DNA of 64,000 nt, taken from assembly GCA_963680875.1 (NCBI GenBank), contig OY804579.1, positions 57,549,718 to 57,613,717 of the forward strand, in the 5' to 3' direction. Shown in pieces: positions 56,701 through 63,859 of this stretch; within the stretch, counting starts at the first letter, position 1; the number at the start of each line of letters is the position of its first letter. A program made the position numbers and the translations under genes. The notes under the pieces were generated by a model. The model was given only the letters and a program-made list of their open reading frames with translations, was not told the DNA's origin and did not search any database. This DNA is from Bathymodiolus brooksi (lineage: Eukaryota > Mollusca > Bivalvia > Mytilida > Modiolidae).

Positions 56701-59700
56701 GATATAACTGAAATATTGTTGAAAGTGGTGTTAAACACCATCACCTTAACCCTAACCTCTTTTTTTACCAGAAAAAAAGATGATCAAACAAAACATTTAA
56801 TTTTTATTAGATTGTATGCTGTTGTTCTGATTGTTTTTGTCTGTTGTTGTTCTGACCAATTGAAAGCTAGATTGACAGGAATATGCAATATTTGGTTCTC
56901 TACAAAGAGTATTTTTTATGGCCCTGTAGCTAGGCATCAGAAGCATTACCTCTCTCATCTCAAATCTTGAAAACTGCATATTGGTGGTTAGCGTCCTTGC
57001 CTCAAGTGCGGGAGATTGTGGATTTCAGTCATAATTGGGTCAAATCAAAGACTATAAAATTGGTATTTGTTGCACACAGCATTAAGGAGAACAAGCAAAG
57101 ACTGGTTGGCCTGGAATCAGGATAATGTGTCTGAGTGGGGCAACATGTCTATCTGCTGACTGTTGTTTCATTGAGCTAGCACTATAAAAATCCAACTAAG
57201 CATGTTGATCTAGTAGAAAGCGGACCTCATCATCATCTCATTGAAAATTAACTTGTTCTTACCATGATGTAGCTGAAAAATTGCTGAGTTGGCATTAAAC
57301 AACAATAACTCACTCACTCACCTAAATCTTTGAACAGTGCATAGTTTTATTATTATATATTTTTTGCGGGGTTGATGCTATTTTTGCTGTGATATCCGAT
57401 GAAATCCTTCCATTTTTTTCAGGATTGGTGCGATTTTTGCTGTGATATCCAATGAAATCCTAATATTTTTTCCATGGTTGGTGCTATTTTTGCTATGATA
57501 TCCAATGAAATTCTAATATTATTTCCAGGGTTGGTGCTATTTTTGCTGTGATATCCAATGAAATCCCTATATTTTTTCCAGAGTTGGTGCTATTTTTGCT
57601 GTGATATCCAATGAAATCCTAATATTTTTTCCAGGTTTGGTGCTATTTTTGCTATGATATCCAATGAAATCCATATATTTTTTCCAGAGTTGGTGCTATT
57701 TTTGCTGTGATATCCAATTAAATCCTAATATTTTTTCCAGGATTGGTGATATTTTTGCTGTGATATCCAATGAAATCTATATATTTTTTTCCAGGTTTGG
57801 TGCTATTTTTACTGTGATATCAAGTGAAATCCTACATTCCAAGTTACAGAACGTCAATGAACAGGGACCAGTAGGAGAAATTAAATCAGGTGTAGATGGT
57901 ATGCTTGATTTTGCTCACAAGACTGCAGATGTAAGTTACGTACCTATTAGCTGTCAATACATTTAATACTTTCCAGTCTTTGCCTTAATTTGTTCACCTA
58001 CTTGCCCGAAAGCAAAATTTAGAAGAAAAAAAACTATTTATTCAAGCAAATTCTTTCATAATTGTTACTTGTCTGAATCCAGTTTACTTGTCCCGGGTTT
58101 CGGGCAAGTGGGTTAGCACGAAGACTGACTTTCAAGGTGGTTTATATCCCTCTTCTTGTCAAGTATTAGAACACACCCACATCTATATGGTAGTTAGTTT
58201 AAATCTTAGCTATTATGCAGTAATTGTTTGTCTCTTTTAAAGTTTGTGAGTTTGCTAACTGGAATTGACATCCTAAAACTTTATTCACATTAGAAAAACA
58301 TCCAATCAGAAAATTTTATGCAATCTCAAGACCAAGATGAAATTCTTATTTCAAAAACCTTTAGGTAGAACATTTCTTGCTGTTTTCCAATAATCCAGTT
58401 TTGTAGTATGAATATGAAATTGTAAAAACTTACCTGTCCAGCAAGTTACTAGAATTGATAGAAAGTTACCTGTCTCTGAAACTTACCTGTTAAGCTAATT
58501 ACTACATGTTTTGTTGATAGAAACTTTCCTGTCCAGCAAGGTAGCATTGTTGCTGAAGCTTACCTGTCCAGCAGGTCACAATTATTGGTTGTGCAATCCA
58601 TTAGAATAGAATCATTTATAGCGACCCAAGCTTATTAAAGAAGATTCAAATACAAAATTATGAACTAACAGAAAGAACTTTTCCTTTGATTAGGTCTAGT
58701 ATGGGTAAAGTTGAATTGTGTAGTATTATTAATATTCTTGGAAGATAAATTTCCTTATTTGTTTTTCATTTCAGGACATTGTTGATAAAGCAATCCAGAC
58801 AGTTGAAGTAACAGTAGGGACATTACTAAAAACAATACGAGGTAAAAATATTTCATTATTAAATTATGATAAAATGTATTGTATTGTTAAAGATAATTTA
58901 TTTCTAGTTTACGTTGTCAAAATGTTGGGGGGGGGGGGGGGTTGTTCTAAATTCATTATATTTCCATTGAAATTTAATGATATTTTGCCTTTGTCTCATT
59001 CATTGTCTGTTGTATCCCTTATCTTCACCCAATATATACAGGGTATCTACTCTCAATGTGTGTAATAGAACTTTTTAGTACAATCAAACCTGCCTTAGAG
59101 GGCATCTATATATTTCTCCATTTAATGAATAGTGCATATTATTTGAACCTGTATATAAAGTACATATTTTCAAGTTCTCTTCTGTGCCCTTTGTATAAAG
59201 GTTTTAATGCTTACACTAAAATGAATAAAACTTGTATGACATAGATTGGCATGACATCTTATTGTGTCCACACTTGTATCTTGTGAAACCATAATTCTTT
59301 TATTCCAAAAGTCTATTCTTAATTGATTCTGTGTTTTTGTTTTTGTTTTTTTTTGTCCCACTGCTATTAGGCGGGCGGGGAGGGACATTTAGTTTTAACC
59401 ATTTTCTTCCGTCCATATACCCTGCATTTGGTTTCCACTCACTAACTTAAGGTCCCTTTAAACAAAGTCTTGGAAATTTATACACAAGGTTTAGAAACGT
59501 AAAAGATAGGCCAAGTTCAATATCAGACTACCACATTTTTCATATACCATAATATAATTTTCATTTTTCAGATGCGACTGGACAAATAGTAACTGATATT
59601 AAAAATACAGTTAATGCAACACAGCTGTTAGACCAACTAGAAGCCCTTGGAAGAAGTAAGATTAATATTTTATTATAGGAAATTTTAACACTATTTTAGC

Positions 59701-62700
59701 TATGAAAGATTTCATACGAAACTATATTAGTTATGGCAGACCTTGCATGAAATCCCTGTTAGTGATATTCAAATTTATTGGTAAATTGGACATTTTTCCT
59801 TTGGTCTTACTGAGTGATATTGTCAGTATCAACAGACTTACTCCGATACTGGAAAGTATCGGTCAGTATGACGTCACATTATGATGTTTAATACCAATAA
59901 AAACAATAAAGGCAGTTTTGATGGTCGTGACATGTATTATCACTAGTATTACAGCTCATCCTATCAGATTCATGGTGGTACTTGTGATAATGTCTGTCTC
60001 GACCTTCAAAGCTGCCTTTTTTCTATAGATTTATCATATTACAATCAGGTGTCTATTACACAAGAATATATATACATGATGTACCTGTCCTTTATACAGT
60101 CTAATGTATGTATGACACAGGAATGTAATGTATACATCTTTCCTTTATAGTCATTGTGTATAATACAATTTCTCTTATTCTTTGTGTGTGTGTGTGTGCA
60201 GGTGGTTTTCTCCGGGTACTCCAATTTCCTCCACCAATAAAACTGACCGCGACGATATAACTGAAATATTGTTGAAAGTGGCATTAAAGACCATAAACTA
60301 ACTAACCAACCTATTCTTTGTGTGTTTAACCAGTTAGTTAAATTTTCGTAATATTTTGACTTACCATTGTAGAATTCCCACCCATTTCCTTCTGACAGAA
60401 ATTAACAACTTTTTCATGGGAGAAACAGATTGTCGTGCTACCCGTGGATTATGATATTTCCCCACTCTCAATAGTTAAATTTTAAAATTTTGCTCTCTCG
60501 TTGAAACTTGAGCTTTCAAATTTGGAGTGGAGAGATATTGTAATCTACCAGTAGCAGAAAGAGAATATATACGTATACACCTGTTCTGTATAGTCAGTGG
60601 GTATGAATATACAATACAGTGGAACTTGTGCAATCCCACATCTGAGTTTTTCAACATCCTTTGACATCCGACAAAAATGTATGGTCCCATAGTATTTCTG
60701 TTAACTAAAATAAAACCTGAGTATTTCGACATCCTGTGCAAATCGACACATTTCCCTGGTCCCTTGGTATGTCGGATTAGACAGGTTCCACTGTATATGT
60801 ACAGTCTCAGAAAATATATAATTTATACAGTTAGTTGGAAGCAATTATTGCAGAATAAAAAAAAGGGATGCATTTTATGGCGGATGTTGTTTTAAATGGT
60901 GGTGAAAGGGAGAGAAAAGGAGAATGAATTGGGGTGGATCAGGCATAGCATAGCAGTCTTTATTTTACTTTCCAGTTTGTGGATAAAATGTCTATTCGCA
61001 GACTGTTGTTTCAGTGAACTAGCACTAAAAAAATCCAACTAAGCGTTTTGGTCTAGCACAAAGCGTCCCTCATCACCATCTCATTGAAAATTAACTTGTT
61101 CTTGCCATGATATAGCTGAAAAATTGCTGAATTTGCGATAAACAACAATCACTCGCTCACTCACTACTTGTTCTTTTTTAGATGCTAATTTATCGGCAGA
61201 GAGTCTATCTGATGTCAGCCAAGAAGTTGATACATTGAGAAGTTTAGGAAAGGATGTGACAACTAGGATAACTAATATAAAAAACAACATAGCGACTGCT
61301 TGCACAGGTCTTCCTAACAATACCTGCCCTGAGATTTCCAGTCTTTCTTTGGGACCAAACTTTTCTGGGGTAATTAATAACTTAAGTTTACCTGTCTAAA
61401 GGACAAGCAAGTTTTTCTGGGGTAATTAATAACTTAAGTTTACCTGTCTAAAGGACAAGCAAGTTTTTCTGGGGTAATTAATAACTTAAGTTTACCTTGT
61501 CTAAAGGACAAGCAAGTTTTTCTGGGGTAATTAATAACTTAAGTTTACCTGTCTAAAGGACAAGCAAGTTTTTCTGGGGTAATTAATAACTTAAGTTTAC
61601 CTGTCTAAAGGACAAGCAAGTTTTTCTGGGGTAATTAATAACTTAAGTTTACCTGTCTAAAGGACAAGCAAGTTTTTCTGGGGTAATTAATAACTTAAGT
61701 TTACCTGTCTAAAGGACAAGCAAGTTTTTCTGGGGTAATTAATAACTTAAGTTTTCCTGTCTAAAGGACAAGCAAGTTTTTCTGGGGTAATTAATAACTT
61801 AAGTTTACCTGTCTAAAGGACAAGCAAGTTTTTCTGGGGTAATTAATAACTTAAGTTTACCTGTCTAAAGGACAAGCAAGTTTTTCAGATCACTTGTTTC
61901 TGTCATTACCATCGTTATTAAGATTTTCACATTTTAATTTAATCAAAATTGCTCAACCAAATGGAATGATTCAAATGTTTACAAATGAAGTGTTCTTCCA
62001 TGAGGAGTGGGCTAGTAGAGAGTCTTAAAGGGGGAAAGTAAGTAAATCTTTAAAAAAAAAAATTCTTCTCGAGAATTAACAGTAGAGATACAACAATATT
62101 TTTTGTGCAGCACCATTGTGATCAGATCAAATGTAAATAAATCAAACAGATGTAAAGGAACAGATATAAGACGATATTTATTTGGAGTTTCAAAATTTTT
62201 TATTTATTGGTCAGATTGCACATAGTTCAAATAAGGTTATTGTAGTACAATGTATGGTGAAATACAGCGGTGGCGGGCGAATAAGTGGGCGGTGTGAAAC
62301 TGTAGCTACTTAGTGTAGTCTTACAGTTTACAACCAAATGATTTCAAACCTAAATATAGTTTTAAGTACCACATTGAAGATATGCATGATCAGTCTTCAT
62401 GCTAACCCACTTGCCCGATGCCATGGACAAGTAAAGCTGAATTTGTTTGAATAAATAGAATATTTTTCTGAATTTGGCTTTCAGGCAAGTAAGTGAAAAC
62501 AATTAAGGCAAAGACTGCATGTGACTTTTTAATGATGGTAATCAAATTTTTACAGAAATCATAACTATTTGAGCATAACCATTTTCAAACATTTTTGGTA
62601 GACAGTACCTCCCATGTGTAATCAACTCCTTCCGCATTTTACAATGCAAATTTTTGAAACTTTGCACAATGTTAACAGATATTGAAATTGAATCCCCCTT

Positions 62701-63859
62701 GAAAACTTAATATTTTTAGATCTTAAAACAGTAAGATTTTGTACCTGTTGATCTTCTTGTCCATGTCACATTTAAAACCTTTTCAACTGGCTATTTCTTT
62801 ATTTGGATGGATTTTTTTTAAATGTCTTCTCGAGTTACTTGAGACACAAATGGGTTCAATGGGCTTTCTGGTCATAAATCAAAATATTAATTGTCTTTTG
62901 AAACTTCTAATGAATATTGTGTTTGTTCTATATTTAAAGTTACAAGAAAGATATTTCCTTTTTTTTCTTCTTCTTTTTTCCATCCTTGTTTGAGATCAAT
63001 AATCAATCAAAAGTGGCTAAAAGTGTGTGTAAGACTTGGCATCAGGTCAATAAAATTCATTTTCGTGATTGATAACAGGTATTAAAATTCTTTGATAAAA
63101 TTGAGAAATTAATTGTCCAATTCCTGTCTTGCATTGTATTCCACAAGTTTGAAGCAAATTAAAACAAAAAAAGCTTTGCAGGAACGAGTAAGTAAGTTCA
63201 GCACGGAAACGGCAACATAAATTGTATAATTTGTGCCTGATCCGATTGTCCTCTATAAGACAGTCTGCAGGTAGACATGTCACACCATTCTGACACATAA
63301 TCCTGATTCCAAGACAATCAGTCTTTGCTCTTAATCCTTAATGCTGCATGCTGAGCAGAGAAGCAGCAATTACCAATTTTATTGTCTTAAGTTTGACCCG
63401 ACCGTGGCTTGAACTATAGCTACATGATAATGAGTTGTAATACATACATGTATATTCCAATTTTTTTGTGTAAAATTTTGTTTTTGATTTGCAGTTTAAC
63501 CTAGTTTGACAAAAAATGAACTATTAAATTGGTATGAAATTGACATAAACTTAAAATCCTTGGTGTGTATTTGTGGTTTTTCCCACACAAACATCATGTT
63601 AAAGAATTTTTAGAATTTGAACTTTTTCAAAGTAGAACCAGTATTAAAGATATTTACTGATAGATTGTAAATTTTATGTAAAACTTTAGCCTATCAAATT
63701 CTGTTCACACAAATTGCATTGGATTGTTTATTGACAAAGACAAGAAATAATGACGATTGGGCCATACATGTTATATACTGTATTTTTCAGTTGAACAATC
63801 TGTCATACATACATGTCATCGTCCAGGCTGTAACAGATATTTCAACAAAAGCTAGTGAG
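32590..63859 (+). CDS. PROM1: prominin (CD133 family) gene, 5' part, eight coding exons, continues off window
   Basis: Pentaspan membrane glycoprotein of plasma-membrane protrusions, microvilli and photoreceptor discs. Eight exons join with matching phases into 343 residues. Signal peptide (1-19, [19 protein letters not shown]); extracellular segment with [20 protein letters not shown] matching the ELVHIFLYVVQPRDF block of prominins; TM1 (about 93-118); cytosolic Cys cluster [13 protein letters not shown] (119-131); TM2 (about 144-168); then the first large extracellular loop, with heptad-like helices, N-glycosylation sequons (NAT, NLS, NNT, NFS) and the paired cysteines [10 protein letters not shown] seen in the family. 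The remaining three TMs must lie beyond the right edge. Orthology to PROM1 versus PROM2 cannot be decided. Three tandem arrays overlap its exon boundaries. Intron 1 is 16 kb. Confidence 0.9.
33187..33870 (-). mobile_element. LINE C-terminal fragment, minus strand
   Basis: Frame with [20 protein letters not shown] and [20 protein letters not shown]: the CCHC zinc motif near the C-terminus of LINE ORF2. The 3' UTR ends in AATAAAGCATTTG and a (TTTG)n tail (33191-33222 on the plus strand). Degraded upstream. Confidence 0.75.
33871..35484. other. AT-rich intron 1 sequence, older repeat debris
   Basis: The first few hundred bases may be the decayed upstream part of the LINE ending at 33870; nothing further can be identified. 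Confidence 0.4.
35485..35732. mobile_element. 248-bp TA-flanked MITE, relative of the 4680 element
   Basis: Left TACAGTACAGTCTGAGACAT, right (reverse complement) TACTGTACAGTCAGAGACAT, then (A/C)CATGATA-like blocks; internal sequence not shared. Probably a deletion derivative of the same transposon family. Confidence 0.65.
35955..36170 (-). mobile_element. SINE B copy
   Basis: Minus-strand copy: GACATGTCGCTCCACTCTGA and CAAACCCATGATTTACTACT with head CCATCGTACCACCGG. Confidence 0.6.
36944..37030 (+). mobile_element. SINE B 3' end
   Basis: AAAATTAACTTGTTCTTGCC and the GCATTAAACAACAATCACTC tail. Confidence 0.6.
37076..37352 (+). mobile_element. LINE 3'-UTR fragment with (ATTGT)n tail
   Basis: Matches 31400-31655: GTAGTCCATTCTTCAACCAT, CCTTGAGGGACCTTAATTGG, AAAATATATTGTATTG repeats. 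Confidence 0.7.
37580..37860. repeat. ~136-bp tandem duplication
   Basis: Two copies of TGTCACACACTAGCCTCCAC ... GTCTGAGGGTCT, spaced about 136 bp. Confidence 0.6.
38840..39010 (+). pseudogene. degraded LINE C-terminal zinc-motif remnant
   Basis: Reads [22 protein letters not shown], then stop, STREKL, stop. This is the CX2C...HX4C motif at the end of LINE ORF2. The ORF at 38089-38346 ([13 protein letters not shown]) may be an upstream piece of the same copy. Confidence 0.55.
39020..40500. other. AT-rich intron 1 sequence
   Basis: No gene or clear element; a run of G (40421-40427) and poly(A) tracts only. Confidence 0.5.
40504..40652. mobile_element. MITE-like, ACAGTCAAACCTGT family (degenerate)
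   Basis: Begins TACAGTCAAACCTGTCCTTG; right end TTTGTCTGTATA is diverged. Confidence 0.45.
40672..40992 (+). mobile_element. SINE B copy, near full length
   Basis: tRNA-like head GTGTGCTAGTTCATGGGTTT, body GGTATTTGCTGCTTCTCCAC, TGTGGACTGTTGTGTCAGAG, tail GTTTAACAACAATCACTGAA. Confidence 0.6.
41119..41388 (-). mobile_element. SINE A copy
   Basis: Full-length minus-strand copy with B-box-like GAGTTCGAATCCCG. Confidence 0.75.
41812..42315. repeat. tandem duplication with a SINE in the first copy
   Basis: Copy one: CATAACCAGGTTGTGGTTTA ... CATAGAAGTGAGAATTACTG. Copy two starts near 42160 (CATATCCAGGTTGTGGTTTA) and repeats the same course without the SINE at 41885-42029. Confidence 0.75.
41885..42029 (+). 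mobile_element. SINE A copy, 5'-truncated, with 11-bp target duplication
   Basis: Flanked by perfect ACCCAATAATA at 41874-41884 and 42030-42040. The second copy of the local duplication (near 42210) has the uninterrupted site CCCCAATAATTTAAAC. Confidence 0.85.
42320..43215. other. intron 1 sequence, nothing identified
   Basis: No gene, element or repeat recognised. Confidence 0.5.
43216..43345 (+). mobile_element. SINE A fragment, strongly degraded
   Basis: GAGTGACTTGTGACAAGTCA and GTGGTTCCTCTGG followed by a SINE-A-like TATAGCTGAAATATACAGTA. Confidence 0.45.
43598..43725. mobile_element. MITE-like, CTTATAAG family
   Basis: CCCTCTTATAAGGGCACCAC, AATGAAAAAGTGGC, AATTTAGTAGTATTTTGCAT; related to 2261 and 7652. 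Includes a G-run of about 12. Confidence 0.5.
44228..44726. mobile_element. 499-bp mariner-type MITE
   Basis: TIRs TACAGTCAATGGACATAATT / TACAGTCCATGGACATAAGT continuing ATTCGTCACC(C/T)TCGA(A/T)TTT, about 38 bp, TA ends. The overlapping short ORF is not a transposase. Confidence 0.75.
45222..45982. repeat. 25-bp minisatellite, about 30 copies
   Basis: Unit AAATCTGATGAGCGAGGAAA GAAGG, variants with CTCATGAG and GTGGGG. Because 25 is not a multiple of three, all three frames of the complement stay open and make spurious ORFs. Confidence 0.95.
46350..46478 (+). mobile_element. SINE A copy, 5'-truncated
   Basis: From CAGTGACTTGCGGCAGGTCG to AACACTATGACCCTAACCC. Immediately left of the 26-bp minisatellite. 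Confidence 0.7.
46499..47540. repeat. 26-bp minisatellite, about 39 copies
   Basis: Unit TATGCTCAACCCACATCACC ACTAGG with subtypes carrying AGCC, AAGT or GGGA at the variable position; higher-order repetition of subtypes is visible (AGCCATG and AAGTATG alternate in blocks). Confidence 0.95.
47655..47800. mobile_element. MITE-like, CTTATAAG family
   Basis: GTCATCCCTCTTATAAG, AAATACTACAAAATTGTAGA, CTTCTTATAAGGACAC, AAAAGGGATATTACGGTAGA. Confidence 0.5.
48276..48497 (-). mobile_element. SINE A copy with internal triplication
   Basis: Minus-strand copy in which AAGTCACTGACAAACTTTAT ... TTGTAT (about 40 bp) is present three times in tandem at 48374-48483. Confidence 0.75.
48735..48802 (+). CDS. 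PROM1: prominin coding exon 2
   Basis: 68 nt, acceptor TTTTTTTCCAG, donor GTAAGT; phase 1 to 0. Encodes [27 protein letters not shown] starts 21 bp after the donor. Confidence 0.85.
48823..49003. mobile_element. MITE-like, ACAGTGAAACCTGTCTA ends
   Basis: TACAGTGAAACCTGTCTAGC at left; right end as reverse complement TACAGTGAATCCTGTCTAAA. 181 bp, 21 bp downstream of prominin exon 2 donor. Confidence 0.65.
49432..50150. repeat. ~165-bp tandem repeat, about 4.5 copies
   Basis: Each unit has AATGATCATTGGAAG(T/G)TCCT, TTTTTTATGCCGATC, AAGATGGCCACCACTGCAGG and ATTAACATTGGACCCTATGG. Related in style and words (CTTCTCTGAAACC) to the 52.2 kb array. Confidence 0.8.
50421..51030 (+). repeat. tandem array of the prominin exon 3 acceptor and TM1-coding start
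   Basis: Six imperfect upstream copies (about 60-115 bp) of TTTTTATTTTCACAG plus CTGGTAGCAGTATTTGG and the following TM1 codons, before the true exon 3. Acceptor positions of copies end at 50443 (CAA, mutated), 50555 (TAG), 50627, 50690, 50802 and 50913; the true one at 51030. Each copy ends in a conserved ATACCAGTAGTAGTATGTAA stretch that contains a donor-like GTATGT. Confidence 0.88.
51031..51239 (+). CDS. PROM1: prominin coding exon 3 (TM1, Cys-rich loop, start of TM2)
   Basis: 209 nt, phase 0 to 2, acceptor TTTTCACAG, donor GTAAGT. TM1 [20 protein letters not shown], Cys cluster [17 protein letters not shown]2 start [14 protein letters not shown]. It is the last unit of a tandem array of its own 5' end. 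Confidence 0.93.
51268..51528 (+). mobile_element. SINE A copy
   Basis: Full-length plus-strand copy starting 29 bp after the prominin exon 3 donor; head GATCGTATGGTAGTTGGATT, B-box-like GAGTTCGAACTCC. Confidence 0.78.
51737..51919. mobile_element. MITE-like, ACAGTCAAACCTGTC family
   Basis: Left TACAGTCAAACCTGTCTTAT, right AAGTTTGACTGCA; internal repeats of CACATAAGACAGGTGGTCAC type. Confidence 0.6.
52173..52838. mobile_element. element with ~160-bp tandem core
   Basis: Starts with a hairpin CTCACCTTGCC AAA GGCAATGTGAG; core unit TCTTCTCTGAAACCGCTT, CCAAATGAATCGAAACTTGG, TAGGAAGCATC, AACAAACATGGCCACC repeated four times; ends GTGAGCGACACAGGCTC ... GAGCCTCTAG. Could be a non-autonomous rolling-circle or satellite-like element; class not established. 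Confidence 0.6.
53164..53428 (+). mobile_element. SINE A copy
   Basis: Full-length: GATCGTATGGTAGTTAGATT head, GAGTTCAAACCTCG B-box-like, tail AACACCATAAATC. Confidence 0.75.
53512..53712 (-). mobile_element. SINE B copy
   Basis: GTAGACATGTTGCTCCACTC, GAGCGAGACTTGAACTCACA (B-box complement). Confidence 0.62.
53809..54076 (+). mobile_element. SINE A copy with (CCCTAA)n tail
   Basis: Full-length copy ending CACCATAACCCTAACCCTAA CCCTAACCCT: four telomere-like hexamers at 54056-54076. Confidence 0.78.
54080..54648. other. intron 3 sequence, nothing identified
   Basis: AT-rich, no gene or element seen. Confidence 0.5.
54649..54878 (+). mobile_element. SINE A copy, 3' end shortened
   Basis: Head GATAGTATGGTAGTTGGATT, body through GCTGAATATTGTTGAAAC; tail missing. 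Confidence 0.72.
54880..56490. other. intron 3 sequence with a degraded MITE
   Basis: At 55664-55830 lies a decayed relative of the 48823 MITE (TACAGTGAACACTGAATCTC, GGTTTAAACAGGATTCTG). Otherwise nothing recognised. Confidence 0.45.
56491..56758 (+). mobile_element. SINE A copy
   Basis: Full-length; follows a T17-like tract; tail CACCATCACCTTAACCCTAA CC. Confidence 0.76.
56984..57322 (+). mobile_element. SINE B copy, full length
   Basis: tRNA-like head GGTGGTTAGCGTCCTTGCCT (A box) and GATTGTGGATTTCAGTC (B box), body CAAAGACTATAAAATTGGTA, TCTGAGTGGGGCAACATGTC, tail GCATTAAACAACAATAACTC ACTCACTCA. Confidence 0.72.
57362..57794 (+). repeat. 53-bp tandem array of the prominin exon 4 acceptor and TM2-coding start
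   Basis: Eight upstream copies of (T)nCCAGg/aTTGGTGCTATTTTTGCTG followed by TGATATCCAATGAAATCC, then the true exon 4, which reads TTTGGTGCTATTTTTACTGT GATATCAAGTGAAATCC. Several copies keep a perfect polypyrimidine-CAG acceptor (for example near 57531, 57584, 57637, 57690 and 57741). Confidence 0.92.
57795..57930 (+). CDS. PROM1: prominin coding exon 4 (end of TM2)
   Basis: 136 nt, phase 2 to 0, acceptor TTTTTTTCCAG, donor [26 protein letters not shown], then a polar helix to FAHKTAD. Last unit of a 53-bp array. Confidence 0.9.
57973..58137. mobile_element. MITE-like, AGTCTT family
   Basis: CAGTCTTTGCCTTAATTTGT at left; GGGCAAGTGGGTTAGCACGA AGACTG at right. 42 bp after prominin exon 4. Confidence 0.6.
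58775..58841 (+). CDS. PROM1: prominin coding exon 5
   Basis: 67 nt, phase 0 to 1, acceptor TTTCAG, donor GTAAAA. Encodes [22 protein letters not shown], an amphipathic helix of the extracellular loop. Confidence 0.85.
59078..59230. mobile_element. MITE-like fragment, ACAGTCAAACCTG family
   Basis: Starts GTACAATCAAACCTGCCTTA and shares ATTTAATGAATAGTGCATAT and CTGTATATAAAG with the element at 2066; right end lost. Confidence 0.4.
59572..59655 (+). CDS. PROM1: prominin coding exon 6
   Basis: 84 nt, phase 1 to 1, acceptor TTTTTCAG, donor GTAAG. Encodes [27 protein letters not shown] with one NAT sequon. Confidence 0.87.
60199..60298 (+). mobile_element. SINE A 3' fragment
   Basis: GGTGGTTTTCTCCGGGTACT to GGCATTAAAGACCATAAAC, preceded by a (TG)n run. 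Confidence 0.65.
60615..60795. mobile_element. MITE-like, ACAGTGGAACCTGT ends
   Basis: TACAGTGGAACTTGTGCAAT at left; right end as reverse complement TACAGTGGAACCTGTCTAAT. 181 bp. Confidence 0.65.
60975..61166 (+). mobile_element. SINE B 3' part next to prominin exon 7
   Basis: CTATTCGCAGACTGTTGTTT, GGTCTAGCACAAAGCG, tail AAACAACAATCACTCGCTCA CTCA. It ends 16 bp before the exon and so lies over the likely branch-point region. Confidence 0.7.
61182..61369 (+). CDS. PROM1: prominin coding exon 7 (paired cysteines)
   Basis: 188 nt, phase 1 to 0, acceptor TTTTTTAG, donor GTAATT. Helix [20 protein letters not shown] then [26 protein letters not shown]. The donor is the first unit of a 52-bp tandem array; a SINE B ends 16 bp before the exon. 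Confidence 0.9.
61361..61886 (+). repeat. 52-bp tandem array of the prominin exon 7 donor
   Basis: Ten copies of TTTTCTGGGGTAATTAATAA CTTAAGTTTACCTGTCTAAA GGACAAGCAAGT, at a spacing of exactly 52 bp (one of 53). The first CTGGGG is the end of exon 7; each later copy repeats the TCTGGG|GTAATT donor. Copies are almost identical, so the expansion is recent. Reading past the first donor meets an in-frame TAA (61397-61399). Confidence 0.96.
61890..62390. other. intron 7 sequence, nothing identified
   Basis: AT-rich, no gene or element recognised. Confidence 0.5.
62391..62518. mobile_element. MITE-like, AGTCTT family
   Basis: CAGTCTTCATGCTAACCCAC at left, TTAAGGCAAAGACTG at right; matches 22612 and 57973. 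Confidence 0.6.
62519..63239. other. intron 7 sequence, nothing identified
   Basis: Short chance ORFs only. Confidence 0.5.
63240..63425 (-). mobile_element. SINE B copy
   Basis: GTCTGCAGGTAGACATGTCA, CACATAATCCTGATTCCAAG, CAATTTTATTGTCTTAAG; minus-strand orientation. Confidence 0.6.
63791..63859 (+). CDS. PROM1: prominin coding exon 8
   Basis: 69 nt, phase 0 both sides, acceptor TATTTTTCAG, donor GTAAGT. Encodes [23 protein letters not shown], fitting the helix after the paired cysteines in prominins. Confidence 0.82.

Noticed and set aside
57664..57966. 100-codon ORF covering prominin exon 4
   Set aside because: The upstream part is intronic repeat; only 57795-57930 joins in phase with the neighbouring exons.
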